From positions 186,001 to 250,000 of the forward strand of contig CANMBD010000001.1 of assembly GCA_947495985.1 (NCBI GenBank): DNA of 64,000 nucleotides, read 5' to 3'. The notes beneath the pieces were generated by a model. That model made no database searches. It had not been told where the DNA came from and was given only the letters and a program-made list of their open reading frames with translations. The number at the start of each line of letters is the position of its first letter. Within the stretch, counting starts at the first letter, position 1. The stretch is from an uncultured Sphingomonadaceae bacterium (lineage in GTDB: Bacteria; Pseudomonadota; Alphaproteobacteria; Sphingomonadales; Sphingomonadaceae). The position numbers and the translations under genes are program-made. This document shows positions 19,129-27,774 of the stretch, in pieces.

Positions 19129-19572
19129 CTAGGCTTCTTCCTCGTCATCTTTCTTGCCGAACAGCGTTGAATATATTCCGAATAGGATCAGCAAGCCGGC
19201 CGGGAATATACCCCACATATGTTGCCATCTGGAAAAGCTGTAGCCTTCGGTCGGGTCTGAACCCAATGTTTCCTTTAACCGGGACAATTCCGCCTCATTG
19301 AGCGGCAGATATGAATAGCCGTCTTCGGTTTCAGTATAGAGGACAAATGTCTCCGTCGCTGCCTCGGCCCAAAGCGGTATGAACCAGAGGCTGGTTGATT
19401 CATACATATAGCCGACGTCGACATAGCTGCCTTCAATTTGATACTCGGCTGTATCCGGCAGATTTTCAACCAGCGCTATTTCTTGACTCGTCGTTCCACG
19501 CTTCCGTGCTTCAGCTGGTTGCGAGACCGCCGCCATCAAAAAAACCCCAATAATCACAGTAAGATATCGCAT
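19129..19572 (-). CDS. Small exported protein with C-terminal membrane anchor, unknown function
   Basis: I start this protein at the ATG at 19572 (MRYLTVIIGVFLM), which has a strong AGGGGG ribosome site; the frame is open 13 codons further up. The 147 residues comprise a signal peptide (cleavage near QPAEA), an extracytoplasmic domain of about 90 residues rich in Tyr/Glu, and one hydrophobic segment (WGIFPAGLLILFGIYSTLF) followed by an acidic tail KKDDEEEA. I do not recognise a family. A CRP-type palindrome lies about 50 bp upstream of the start. Confidence 0.75.
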   Translation of the reverse strand: MRYLTVIIGVFLMAAVSQPAEARKRGTTSQEIALVENLPDTAEYQIEGSYVDVGYMYESTSLWFIPLWAEAATETFVLYTETEDGYSYLPLNEAELSRLKETLGSDPTEGYSFSRWQHMWGIFPAGLLILFGIYSTLFGKKDDEEEA

Positions 19573-19622
19573 ATTTTCCCCCTTTTGAAGCGGCGACGAT
19601 AGCTCGCACATTGCCTGTGTAA

Positions 19623-19636
19623 GTGATGTACATCAC
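19623..19636. promoter_or_regulatory. Perfect 14 bp palindrome of CRP type (GTGA-N6-TCAC)
   Basis: GTGATGTACATCAC is a perfect palindrome and matches the CRP core, with a further consensus A on one side. It is centred about 57 bp before the ATG of the small exported protein on the minus strand, a normal place for an activator site. A T7 run follows nearby. It resembles the site at 1610-1623 in the core bases. Confidence 0.5.
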
Positions 19637-19696
19637 AGGGCAGATTTTTTTAATCCGGGATCACGACACGATGTCATGCTCGGCCAGATCGCTGAG

Positions 19697-22240
19697 CTAA
19701 AACCGCTTGCGAAAGCTAACTTCTACATAGCGGCCGACCGGATCAACAAAGCCGGGTTGATAGCTGAGCGGGACCAATCCATCGCTGTCCCGCACGTCCT
19801 GAATATCGTCGAAGACATTATCGATGCGAAGGGCAATCCGGCTGCCCTTGAGGAATTTGAACCGCTCGGTCAAAGTACCGCGATCATCGAGATTGATGAA
19901 AGCGCGCAGGTTAAGCGTTGTCAGATCCGAGAACCGCAGATCGGAGCTCGTGAGTCCACCATCCACGCGCGTCGCAGTTTGATGCTCCGCCTGGACCCGA
20001 AAGCCGATACCGTTGTTGAACCAGCGTCCTTGCAGCTCAAATTCATGACGGGGCTGGCCGCCGGTCGATCCGATCGCAGAACCGCCGAGCAAGTCGAGCT
20101 CCTCAACGCCGGGCCGGATCAATATGCGTTCGTCGAGATGAACGGTGTGATAGGCAGATACGCGCCAGCGGCCGCCACCACGCCTGCCGGGCCGACCGCC
20201 GCGTGGTCCACCGGCCCGGGCGCCTGACCGTCCGGATCCGGCCTCACCTGCTGCGGATCGCGGGCTCTCGGTTCTGCCCTCTGGCGGCGGCCTATCGCCC
20301 GGCGGACCGGCATCACGGCTGCGCGGTCCGCCGCCTGTGCCGCGTAATCCGCGACCACCACGCCGCTGGCCAAAGCGTTTGGAAAACTCCAAGCCATAGC
20401 GAAGACTCTCGCTGCGTACATTGCTGTAATTCACCGGGCGCCGGTCGATGGCAATCAGACGGCCGGTTTCATCACGTGTAACGCGATCAGGAAAAGCGGC
20501 CTCGATTTCTTCGGTCAGCAGCGGAAAGTCGGAGGCGACATTCTCGCTATTGTTGCGGATATATTCACCCAGAAACGTCATGCCATCCAACCATTCGGGA
20601 CTGTAATTGACGGCCAGCTTGATATCCCGCCGTTTCTCGGCTGGCAGGTTCAGATTGCCACCAGTCGTAATGCTGGCCAGCACGGTTTCGCCGTTGGTAA
20701 AATCAAAGGTGGTGACATTGGGTGTGATGATGACCGGATTACCGAGCTGTTGGATTGTCGGGGCGGCTTCTTCGCCAATGGCCGCTGCGGTCAACACCAG
20801 TCCGTCAAAAGGTTCCCAGTTCAGACCGAAGCCGAATTCGACCAGGCCGCCGAAATCGGAAAGCTCACTATAGCCCAAATTACCGTTAATCGACAGCTCT
20901 CCAATGGCTTCGGTCACGTCGATATTCTCGTCGGCCAGCGGGATATCGATATTGATACCAGCATTGAAATTGTCGCGCCCAAGACTGCTGAGCGTGGTCA
21001 CACTGTCGGTGGTATCTCGGCTGTCGAGATCCTGCCGGCTATAACCGCCGCGCAAGGTCGTGGTGACCGAACCGGAAGGCAGGTTGATCAGCGTTCCGGA
21101 CAGGGTTGCCAGGGATTCAAGTGTGTTGCCGACTGATCGTGCTTCATCGGTGACCGGAGCGGACAGTAACGCGCCGAAGTCTGAGGCAAAAGGGTCCGCT
21201 GTGCCTGCGTCGACAGCCGCCTGCAGTGCGCTGATATCGCCGCTATTATCGGTCGTGGTTTCGGTTTCCTCTCGCGCATAATCGGCGGTCAAGGACCAGC
21301 GCCAACCGGACGATGTGCCGTTCAGTACCGCACCGCCCTGAAACGTGCTGGTCTCGACCGTTTTGCGTAGCGGACCAAATTGGGTGAAATAGCGAAACAG
21401 GCTCTCGTCCGTGACTGACTGTGCAAACGGGCTTGTCGCCGGGATATCCAGCGTGCCACTGGCCAGTCCCAAAAGGGCGCGGGACTTGTCGTAAACATAG
21501 CCGCCGTTGAACGCCAATGACATGCCATTGGAAAAGGTACGGCTGTAATTGCCATTAAATTCGAGCGTATCTGTTGGTGCACTTAATGTGCGGAAACGGC
21601 CAAGATTGACCAGATCACCGGCCTCGTCCTGAATGATGCCGCGCTCTGCCTCGGTAATCGCGGTTTGCGTTTCATACTCGACATTCAAGTTTAAACGGCT
21701 GTTTTTGCCAATGCGGGTAAAAGTGGACTCCAGCTCTGTCTTGCCCTGATCCCCACGGGTTGGGACGCCATACTCGGTCTCCGCGCTGAGCCCGGTATAG
21801 TCATCTTGCAGGATGAAGTTGATCACGCGTTCATCCGGCGCATATCCATATTGCAGGGCCAGCTCTTCCGGAAACACCTGAACGCTCTTTATCGCTTCCG
21901 GCGGCAAATCGCGGATATCACGGAAACCCGAGGTGCGCTGGCCATTTATCAGGACTATCGGCCGCCCGCTGCCGCGTCCGCGGTTTGAACTGGTTTGCGA
22001 GCTTAGCTCACCAAGCAGATCTTCAACAGAGGATACGCCATAGCTGGCAATATCATCGGCATTGAGCTCCATAATTGGCGGAACTTCGGTGATTACTGAC
22101 CCGCGGAGACGTTCGGCAGTGACGACAATATCCTCGTTGTAGCTATCCTCGTCGTTTGTTTGGGCATGGACGGGAAAGGCAATCATGATGGAAAGGGCCA
22201 ATATGCTGGCCCCGAAAAACCGGGGGGAGTTTTGTATCAT
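19697..22240 (-). CDS. TonB-dependent receptor with an Arg/Gly-rich insert
   Basis: The 847-residue outer-membrane protein has a signal peptide (cleavage near PVHAQ), a TonB-box-like EDIVVTAERLRG, a plug domain with SVEDLLGELS, GRPIVLINGQR and DLPPEAIKSVQVFPEE, and a long beta-barrel ending in VEVSFRKRF with C-terminal Phe. At about residues 623-692 the barrel is interrupted by about 70 residues almost wholly Arg, Gly, Pro and Ser (starting FGQRRGGRGLRG), encoded by markedly GC-richer DNA (about 20165-20372). The insert looks disordered and would sit in a loop. The ligand is unknown. It is divergent from infA. Confidence 0.9.
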   Translation of the reverse strand: MIQNSPRFFGASILALSIMIAFPVHAQTNDEDSYNEDIVVTAERLRGSVITEVPPIMELNADDIASYGVSSVEDLLGELSSQTSSNRGRGSGRPIVLINGQRTSGFRDIRDLPPEAIKSVQVFPEELALQYGYAPDERVINFILQDDYTGLSAETEYGVPTRGDQGKTELESTFTRIGKNSRLNLNVEYETQTAITEAERGIIQDEAGDLVNLGRFRTLSAPTDTLEFNGNYSRTFSNGMSLAFNGGYVYDKSRALLGLASGTLDIPATSPFAQSVTDESLFRYFTQFGPLRKTVETSTFQGGAVLNGTSSGWRWSLTADYAREETETTTDNSGDISALQAAVDAGTADPFASDFGALLSAPVTDEARSVGNTLESLATLSGTLINLPSGSVTTTLRGGYSRQDLDSRDTTDSVTTLSSLGRDNFNAGINIDIPLADENIDVTEAIGELSINGNLGYSELSDFGGLVEFGFGLNWEPFDGLVLTAAAIGEEAAPTIQQLGNPVIITPNVTTFDFTNGETVLASITTGGNLNLPAEKRRDIKLAVNYSPEWLDGMTFLGEYIRNNSENVASDFPLLTEEIEAAFPDRVTRDETGRLIAIDRRPVNYSNVRSESLRYGLEFSKRFGQRRGGRGLRGTGGGPRSRDAGPPGDRPPPEGRTESPRSAAGEAGSGRSGARAGGPRGGRPGRRGGGRWRVSAYHTVHLDERILIRPGVEELDLLGGSAIGSTGGQPRHEFELQGRWFNNGIGFRVQAEHQTATRVDGGLTSSDLRFSDLTTLNLRAFINLDDRGTLTERFKFLKGSRIALRIDNVFDDIQDVRDSDGLVPLSYQPGFVDPVGRYVEVSFRKRF

Positions 22241-22459
22241 GTGAAAGGCTCTAATGGTGTGAGGCGTTGGGGAATATGACTAAAATGCCGTGGCAAGGGG
22301 TAATGCTCAACTCAATGTTTGTAATAATTTGTCGCAAGTGCGGAGCGTCGACAAATTTTACACCGCGCAGCAAATCCTTCCCTTTTGCGGAAATTGGGGT
22401 TATGGCGCACCGCAACACATCGAAAAACCCACGAATCAACAGGGATGAAGTAAAGCCGA

Positions 22460-22678
22460 ATGGCAAAAGAAGAATTATTAGAAATGAAGGGGATGATCCG
22501 CGAATTACTCCCCAACGCGATGTTCCGGGTCGAACTGGAAAATGGCCATGAAGTCCTTGGCCATACCGCCGGCAAGATGCGCAAAAACCGCATCCGTGTG
22601 CTAGTGGGCGATGAAGTGCTCGTTGAACTCACGCCTTATGACCTGACCAAAGGTCGTATCACCTATCGCTTCAAATAA
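22460..22678 (+). CDS. infA: Translation initiation factor IF-1
   Basis: The 72-residue OB-fold protein reads [20 protein letters not shown] and ends with [22 protein letters not shown], matching IF-1 closely. It binds the 30S A site during initiation. It heads the infA-maf-RNase group often found in alphaproteobacteria. The 219 bp upstream, shared with the divergent TonB receptor, should hold its promoter. Confidence 0.97.
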   Translation: MAKEELLEMKGMIRELLPNAMFRVELENGHEVLGHTAGKMRKNRIRVLVGDEVLVELTPYDLTKGRITYRFK

Positions 22679-22710
22679 GCGCGGGATGCTGCAGTGACGC
22701 GGCCACATAA

Positions 22711-23292
22711 ATGAATTTGGTTCTGGCATCATCCAGCCCGCGCAGGCTGGAACTGCTCGGTCGTTTGGGCGTTAAGCCTGACCTGATCGCTTCTCCCGAT
22801 ATTGATGAAACGCCGTTAAAGGGTGAGCTACCGCGTGACTATGTGCTTCGCATGGCTCGGGAAAAGGCGGCTGCTGTGGAACGCGCGGATGATGAAGTCC
22901 TGATCGCTGGCGATACCATCGTGGCGGTGGGGCGACGTATCTTGGGCAAGGCCGAAGATGAGGCGGAACAGCGGCAATTTATGGAGCTTTTGGGCGGGCG
23001 GCGACACCATACAATGTCAGCGGTCTGCGTGATTGCGGCGGATGGCACTGCCCGAACGAAATTGTCGGACAGCATCATCAAGTTCAAGCGTTTCCAGGAC
23101 AGCGAGATTGATGCCTATATCCAGTCTGGCGAAGGGCAGGGCAAAGCTGGCGGTTATGCCATTCAAGGCCTTGCCGAAGCCTTTGTGATTTCAATCAATG
23201 GCAGTTTCAGCGGGATCATGGGCCTACCGCTTTATGAAACGCGCAATCTGCTGATTTCCTCGGGCTATCCGCTCCAGCACAATGGCGCCTGA
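22711..23292 (+). CDS. maf: Maf-family nucleoside triphosphate pyrophosphatase
   Basis: The 193-residue protein has the Maf signature ASSSPRRLELLGRLGV at its N-terminus, the acidic D-E pair in SPDIDETP, AGDTIVAVGRRILGKAED, and GKAGGYAIQGLAEAFV near the C-terminus. Maf proteins hydrolyse non-canonical or modified nucleotides (dTTP/UTP or m7GTP, depending on subclass) and are linked to division arrest. It overlaps the next gene by 11 bp. Confidence 0.93.
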   Translation: MNLVLASSSPRRLELLGRLGVKPDLIASPDIDETPLKGELPRDYVLRMAREKAAAVERADDEVLIAGDTIVAVGRRILGKAEDEAEQRQFMELLGGRRHHTMSAVCVIAADGTARTKLSDSIIKFKRFQDSEIDAYIQSGEGQGKAGGYAIQGLAEAFVISINGSFSGIMGLPLYETRNLLISSGYPLQHNGA

Positions 23293-24289
23293 TTTCCAAA
23301 ATGGCTGGCTCTATGAGGCCGGTATCGGCGAAAACCGCGCTGCCCGCATTATAGACGGTGAGCTGGTTGCGGCCCGGATCGAGCGTCAGCGGGCGGGTGC
23401 ACGACGGGGCTCTGTGGTCGATGCGCGGTTTACGGAGCAATGGGTAGTTGGACGATCGGGTATTGTATCGCTGGAAAGCGGCGAGCAATGCCTGTTGCAA
23501 CCGCTACCCAAAGGTCTGACTGAAGGCGCGACTATACGGGTCGAAATTGTGCGTGAGGCCTTGGACGAAAAAGGCGGACTATCGAAACGAGCCAAGGCGA
23601 GACCGGCAGATGCTGGTAGCGCTCTAGCAGAAGGTCCAAACCTTTTGGATACCATGGAAGCAAGCGGTGAGCCGGTCCGAAAGGTTCAAGCGCACGAACC
23701 GGATATGCTGGCCAGCTTGGGTTGGAACGAAGCGATGGAACAGGCAGAAACCGGCCGCGTAGATTTTGACGGCGGTAGTTTGTTGATCTCCTTAACACCA
23801 GCGCTGACGGTCATTGACGTTGACGGTCCGCTCGTACCGCTTGAGCTCGCAAAACGTGCGGCCAAGCAGGTTGCGCTAGCGCTTACGCGGTTTGATATTG
23901 GTGGTTCAACCGGCGTCGATTTTCCGACCTTGCAAGCCAAGGCAGAGCGAACAGAAGTCTGCGCTATATTCGATCAGCATATGACGGGCAATTGCGAACG
24001 GACGGCGATTAACGGTTTTGGCTTCATGCAGGTGGTCAGCCGCAAGACAGGCCCTTCGGTGCTGGAAATAATGCAGGCGGATAAGGTGCTGAGTGCGACT
24101 CTCTCGCTATTGCGCCAGGCGGAACGGACTCAAGGTACGGGTGTCATGCAGCTGGGCGTGCATCCGGCGGTCGCGGCGAAGCTGAAGCATCGGGAAGAGT
24201 GGCTGGACACCTTATCGAAGCGTACCGGTCGCGCCGTTTCTGTTGAGGCTAAAGGCGATATTGCAATCGCAGGCGGGCAGGTCAGCTAA
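23282..24289 (+). CDS. Short ribonuclease E/G family protein
   Basis: The 335-residue protein resembles the catalytic core of RNase E/G. An S1-like N-terminal part is followed by the RNase H-like/DNase I region, with LLISLTPALTVIDVDG (catalytic Asp context) and AKRAAKQVALALTRFDIGGSTGVDFP, whose GG-V-DF motif is a family hallmark. It is shorter than full RNase G and lacks the C-terminal zinc-link cysteines, so oligomerisation may differ. It overlaps maf by 11 bp. In several relatives a small zinc protein (YacG) follows; here a palindromic repeat begins at the stop codon. Confidence 0.85.
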   Translation: MAPDFQNGWLYEAGIGENRAARIIDGELVAARIERQRAGARRGSVVDARFTEQWVVGRSGIVSLESGEQCLLQPLPKGLTEGATIRVEIVREALDEKGGLSKRAKARPADAGSALAEGPNLLDTMEASGEPVRKVQAHEPDMLASLGWNEAMEQAETGRVDFDGGSLLISLTPALTVIDVDGPLVPLELAKRAAKQVALALTRFDIGGSTGVDFPTLQAKAERTEVCAIFDQHMTGNCERTAINGFGFMQVVSRKTGPSVLEIMQADKVLSATLSLLRQAERTQGTGVMQLGVHPAVAAKLKHREEWLDTLSKRTGRAVSVEAKGDIAIAGGQVS

Positions 24290-24450
24290 TCCTCTCCCCT
24301 TGAGGGAGAGGAAACGGAGACTTGGCAGCTTGCCTGCCTAGTCGAGTTGGAGAGGGGGTTGGCTTGGTGTATCCTCTTTTACCCCTCACCAAGATTTTCT
24401 AGCGAACAAGTTCGCAAGCAAATCTATCCTCTCCCTCAAGGGGAGAGGAT
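24289..24450. repeat. REP-like element: two hairpins in inverted orientation
   Basis: A 24 nt arm (24289-24312) recurs as its exact reverse complement at 24427-24450. Each arm is itself a hairpin, CCTCTCCC-5 nt-GGGAGAGG. Between them lies a third small dyad, CTTGGTG/CACCAAG. The element starts on the last base of the RNase-like stop codon and ends 59 bp before the maiA-like ATG. This organisation resembles paired REP (BIME) elements that are dispersed in many bacterial genomes. It could also act as a strong terminator or mRNA stabiliser. Confidence 0.85.
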
Positions 24451-24509
24451 ATAGTTACTCTTCGCTACGCCCCTTGCAATTCATTCTTGTCCTCTGCACA
24501 AGCCGTTGC

Positions 24510-25142
24510 ATGACAGACATCATTCTCTATGACTATTGGCGCAGCTCCGCGAGCTACCGTGTGCGTATCGCGCTCAACCTAAAGGGTATTGCGTATAAAT
24601 CGGTCAGCAAAAATCTGCTCGACGACAGCACCAGGCAGGCTGACTATATTGCGCGCAATCCGCAGGGTTTCATTCCAATGCTGCATATTGACGGGCAGGA
24701 TCTAACCCAGTCGCTGGCGATTATCGATTATCTTGATGCGACCCATCCGGAGCCACCGATGGTGTCGAGCGATCCGCTGGAACGCAGCCGGACACTGGCC
24801 CAGGCGCTGGTGGTCGCGGCGGATATTCATCCGGTGAACAATCTTCGGATCATGAAATATCTAAAAAACGAAATGGGTCAGGATCAGGAGGCGATCAACA
24901 TCTGGTATCGCAATTGGGTGAGTGAGGGCTTTAAGGCGCTGGAAGCCATGGCTCCGGAAAATGGTTTTTTTGGCGGCGATGCACCCAATCTTGCCGATGT
25001 CTGTCTGGTCCCGCAAATGTATAATGGCCGCCGGTTTGAAACGGATATGACGGCCTTTCCAAAACTCGTGCGGATTGATGCTGCATGCAATGAACTGGCG
25101 GCGTTTCATAACGCAGCGCCCGAACAGGTGAAAACAGTCTAA
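24510..25142 (+). CDS. maiA: Maleylacetoacetate isomerase-like glutathione S-transferase
   Basis: The 210-residue protein starts at the ATG at 24510 (MTDIILYDYWRSSASYRVRI); upstream in-frame residues look non-coding. The SSASYRVRIALNLKGI motif provides the glutathione Ser and is the hallmark of zeta-class GST/maleylacetoacetate isomerases, and NPQGFIPMLHIDGQDLTQS follows. The enzyme isomerises maleylacetoacetate to fumarylacetoacetate in tyrosine or gentisate breakdown. Its TAA overlaps the ATG of a TonB receptor by 1 bp, tying it to an uptake gene. The other homogentisate genes are not adjacent. Confidence 0.88.
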   Translation: MTDIILYDYWRSSASYRVRIALNLKGIAYKSVSKNLLDDSTRQADYIARNPQGFIPMLHIDGQDLTQSLAIIDYLDATHPEPPMVSSDPLERSRTLAQALVVAADIHPVNNLRIMKYLKNEMGQDQEAINIWYRNWVSEGFKALEAMAPENGFFGGDAPNLADVCLVPQMYNGRRFETDMTAFPKLVRIDAACNELAAFHNAAPEQVKTV

Positions 25143-27238
25143 TGAATAAATCAGTTTTGGCGTTGCCTTTGATAGCGCCCATTTGTCTTGTCAGTGCTCC
25201 AGCTATAGCGGAATCTACCGCCGATTCAGCGGCTGTGGCTGAAGAAGGGATTACCGTCACAGGCCTGCCGCTACCGGACGCGGATGATGCCTATAGCACT
25301 ACCGTGATCGAACTGGACACAGACGCCCGCATTGAGAATGCTTTGCGAACGGTTCCCGGTCTTCAGCAATTTCGCCGATCCGATGCACGTTCTGCCAATC
25401 CGACCAGTCAGGGGATTACTATCCGCGGCCTTGGTGGTAACGCCTCATCGCGCGCTGTTCTGTTGCTCGATGGCGTCCCGCAAGCCGATCCCTTTGGCGG
25501 TTGGGTCGCATGGCCGGGCTATGACGCTCTGGCACTTGGTTCAGCCCGCATAACACGCGGCGGTGGCAGCGGCAGCGAGGGATCAGGTGCCATCGCGGGA
25601 ACAATTGAATTGTTCAGCCAGGATGTAGGTAACCTGATCGAACTGGGCGCAGCTTATGGCAGCCGCGACAGCGTCGATGCGGCTCTTTTATTTGGCCGCG
25701 AACTGGGGCAGGGGCAGCTTACTATCTCCGCCAACTATGCGCGCGGCGATGGTTTTACACCGATTATTGAAAGCCAGCGCGGTGATGTCGACCGTCAGGC
25801 GGAATATGAGCAGGCCGGTATCGCTGTGCGCTATGTCGCGCCGCTGACCGACAATACCGAACTGCAGGCCAATGTTCGCGCGTTCACCGATGATCGCGAA
25901 CGCGGCTTTGCGTTTAGCGAAAATCACAATGATGGCGCCGACGCCAGCATCCGGTTGGTCAACCGGTCCGATACCGGCTGGCAATGGTCGGCCTTGGGAT
26001 ATGTTCAGATCCGCAATTTTGACGTGAGCTTTGGCGGTGTCGCTGCTGATCGCAACAGTGTCCGGCGAGTGTTTGAACAGTTTAATGTACCGTCAACCGG
26101 CCTTGGTGCAAGGTTTGAAGTGCGGCCGCCGGTTGGCGACAATGTCGAACTGCGCATTGGTGGAGACTGGCGGCGGACGGAAGGGGAGACAAACGAGAAT
26201 TTCTTCTTCCTCGACGATGACACCCCGCGCCGCAGCCGCAACGCGGGCGGCTCGACCGCCACTTATGGCGCCTTTGTCGAGGCCAGCGTGCAGGCAACTG
26301 AGTCCCTCACCCTGACAGGCGGGGGCCGCATTGATTTTTGGACCATCGATGATGGCTTCCGCAGAGAGATTGAATTGATCAACCCATTCCCGGGTTCCGT
26401 GCGCACGGACGCTCAATTTGATAATCGCGACGGAACCGAATTTACGGCACGTGGCGGTTTCGCATATGATGCGACTGATCAATTGGTGTTGCGCGGTGCA
26501 GCCTATCTGGGCTGGCGTTTGCCGACGTTGAACGAACTGTTTCGTCCCTTCCGCGTTGGTCCAGATGCCACTGCGGCGAATGAACTGCTCGAGCCAGAGC
26601 GAGTGAAAGGCGCGGAGCTGGGGCTGGATTGGGATAGCGAATCTGTCTCTATCGGGATCACGGTTTTCTACAACGAACTGGATGATGCGGTTGCCAATGT
26701 AACACTGGATACGGGGCCAGGACTGTTCCCCGGTGTCGGCTTCGTCTCCGGGGCAGGCGTCTTCCGTCAGCGCCAAAATCTGGATTCCATTGAATCCAAG
26801 GGCATTGAAATCGATACCGAATTTGATCTTGGCAGCCTGGTGAATAATTTATCCGCTCGTGCCGCCTATTCCTATGTTGATGCGGAAGTAGACGCCTCTG
26901 GAGATGCTGTTGCAGTGGATGGATTACGTCCGGCACAGATTCCCGAACACAATGCTTCTGCCAGCCTGCTTTGGGAACAGAAAAATGGCACCGGTGCGTC
27001 TGTGTCGCTACGATATATTGGCAATCAGTTCGAAGATGATCAGAATACCCGCCGACTGGATGATGCCTTCACCATTGATGGCCGCCTCGCTTTTGCAGTG
27101 AATGATCGTTTGTTGGTCGAAGGGCGGGTTGAAAATCTGTTTGATGCGCGGGTAGAGACGGCCGTTAGTAGTAGCAATATTATCGAACGTGCTTTTCCGA
27201 GGACATTTTGGATTGGACTTCGCACCAAAATTGAATAA
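25142..27238 (+). CDS. TonB-dependent receptor (co-translated with maiA)
   Basis: The 698-residue protein has a signal peptide (cleavage near APAIAES), a short TonB-box-like EGITVTGLPL, a plug with LRTVPGLQQFRRSD, TSQGITIRGLGGNASSRAVL and LDGVPQADPFGGW, and a barrel ending in IGLRTKIE. It resembles siderophore/cobalamin-type receptors, but the ligand is unknown. The ATG overlaps the maiA stop by 1 bp and a marR gene follows after 9 bp, so the three form one transcription unit. An aromatic-compound ligand is an inference from that context. Confidence 0.9.
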   Translation: MNKSVLALPLIAPICLVSAPAIAESTADSAAVAEEGITVTGLPLPDADDAYSTTVIELDTDARIENALRTVPGLQQFRRSDARSANPTSQGITIRGLGGNASSRAVLLLDGVPQADPFGGWVAWPGYDALALGSARITRGGGSGSEGSGAIAGTIELFSQDVGNLIELGAAYGSRDSVDAALLFGRELGQGQLTISANYARGDGFTPIIESQRGDVDRQAEYEQAGIAVRYVAPLTDNTELQANVRAFTDDRERGFAFSENHNDGADASIRLVNRSDTGWQWSALGYVQIRNFDVSFGGVAADRNSVRRVFEQFNVPSTGLGARFEVRPPVGDNVELRIGGDWRRTEGETNENFFFLDDDTPRRSRNAGGSTATYGAFVEASVQATESLTLTGGGRIDFWTIDDGFRREIELINPFPGSVRTDAQFDNRDGTEFTARGGFAYDATDQLVLRGAAYLGWRLPTLNELFRPFRVGPDATAANELLEPERVKGAELGLDWDSESVSIGITVFYNELDDAVANVTLDTGPGLFPGVGFVSGAGVFRQRQNLDSIESKGIEIDTEFDLGSLVNNLSARAAYSYVDAEVDASGDAVAVDGLRPAQIPEHNASASLLWEQKNGTGASVSLRYIGNQFEDDQNTRRLDDAFTIDGRLAFAVNDRLLVEGRVENLFDARVETAVSSSNIIERAFPRTFWIGLRTKIE

Positions 27239-27247
27239 ATATTACTT

Positions 27248-27691
27248 ATGACCGCAAACCTTGATGATTTTATCCCGTACCAACTGTCCACCGCATCCAA
27301 TGCGGTGAGCGATCTGATTTCAAGTGAGTATAAGAGCCGCTTCGGGCTGAAAATCCCGGAATGGCGGGTTATGGCCGTTCTCGGAAATCGCGGTGCATCG
27401 ACACAGCGGCAGCTTGTCGAAGCGACCCTGATGGACAAAGTGACAGTCAACCGTGCTGTTAAAACGCTGGTGGACCGCGAGTTGCTGGGGCGCAGCCCGA
27501 ATAGCGCCGACGGTCGTTCTCATCATTTGATGCTCAGCCAGAATGGTCGAGACCTTTATAACCAGATCATGCCCGCAGCGGAAGCGATGGAAAAGAAGGT
27601 GATGACTGTCCTGACAGACGATGATCAGCGGCATTTATCGGAAATGCTGGCGAAAATAAAACAGTCTGCTGACGATATTGCCGCCGGTTGA
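27248..27691 (+). CDS. MarR family transcriptional regulator
   Basis: The 147-residue protein has a MarR winged helix: WRVMAVLGNRGASTQRQLVE, TLMDKVTVNRAVKTLVDRELL and the wing RSPNSADGRSHHLMLSQNGRD. MarR proteins are dimeric repressors that respond to small phenolic or aromatic ligands. It begins 9 bp after the TonB receptor in the maiA-receptor-marR unit and may autoregulate that unit. I could not pick a clear operator upstream of maiA, because the repeat element occupies that space. Confidence 0.92.
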   Translation: MTANLDDFIPYQLSTASNAVSDLISSEYKSRFGLKIPEWRVMAVLGNRGASTQRQLVEATLMDKVTVNRAVKTLVDRELLGRSPNSADGRSHHLMLSQNGRDLYNQIMPAAEAMEKKVMTVLTDDDQRHLSEMLAKIKQSADDIAAG

Positions 27692-27720
27692 ACAGCCGGT
27701 TTGATAGTATCCCCAACGAA

Positions 27721-27750
27721 AAAAGAGCGGTTTTGAAGACCGCTCTTTTT
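27721..27750. terminator. Bidirectional terminator between marR and tadC
   Basis: An 11 bp perfect stem (AAAAGAGCGGT 27721-27731 with ACCGCTCTTTT 27739-27749) has a 7 nt loop and T/A runs on both sides. It serves the convergent marR and Tad operons. Confidence 0.9.
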
Positions 27751-27774
27751 TCATTCTTGTTTTGATGCCTTTAG

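Noticed and set aside
24289..24450. Possible CRISPR array or insertion sequence
   Set aside because: Only two inverted arms, no spaced direct repeats, no transposase; a REP-like repeat explains it.
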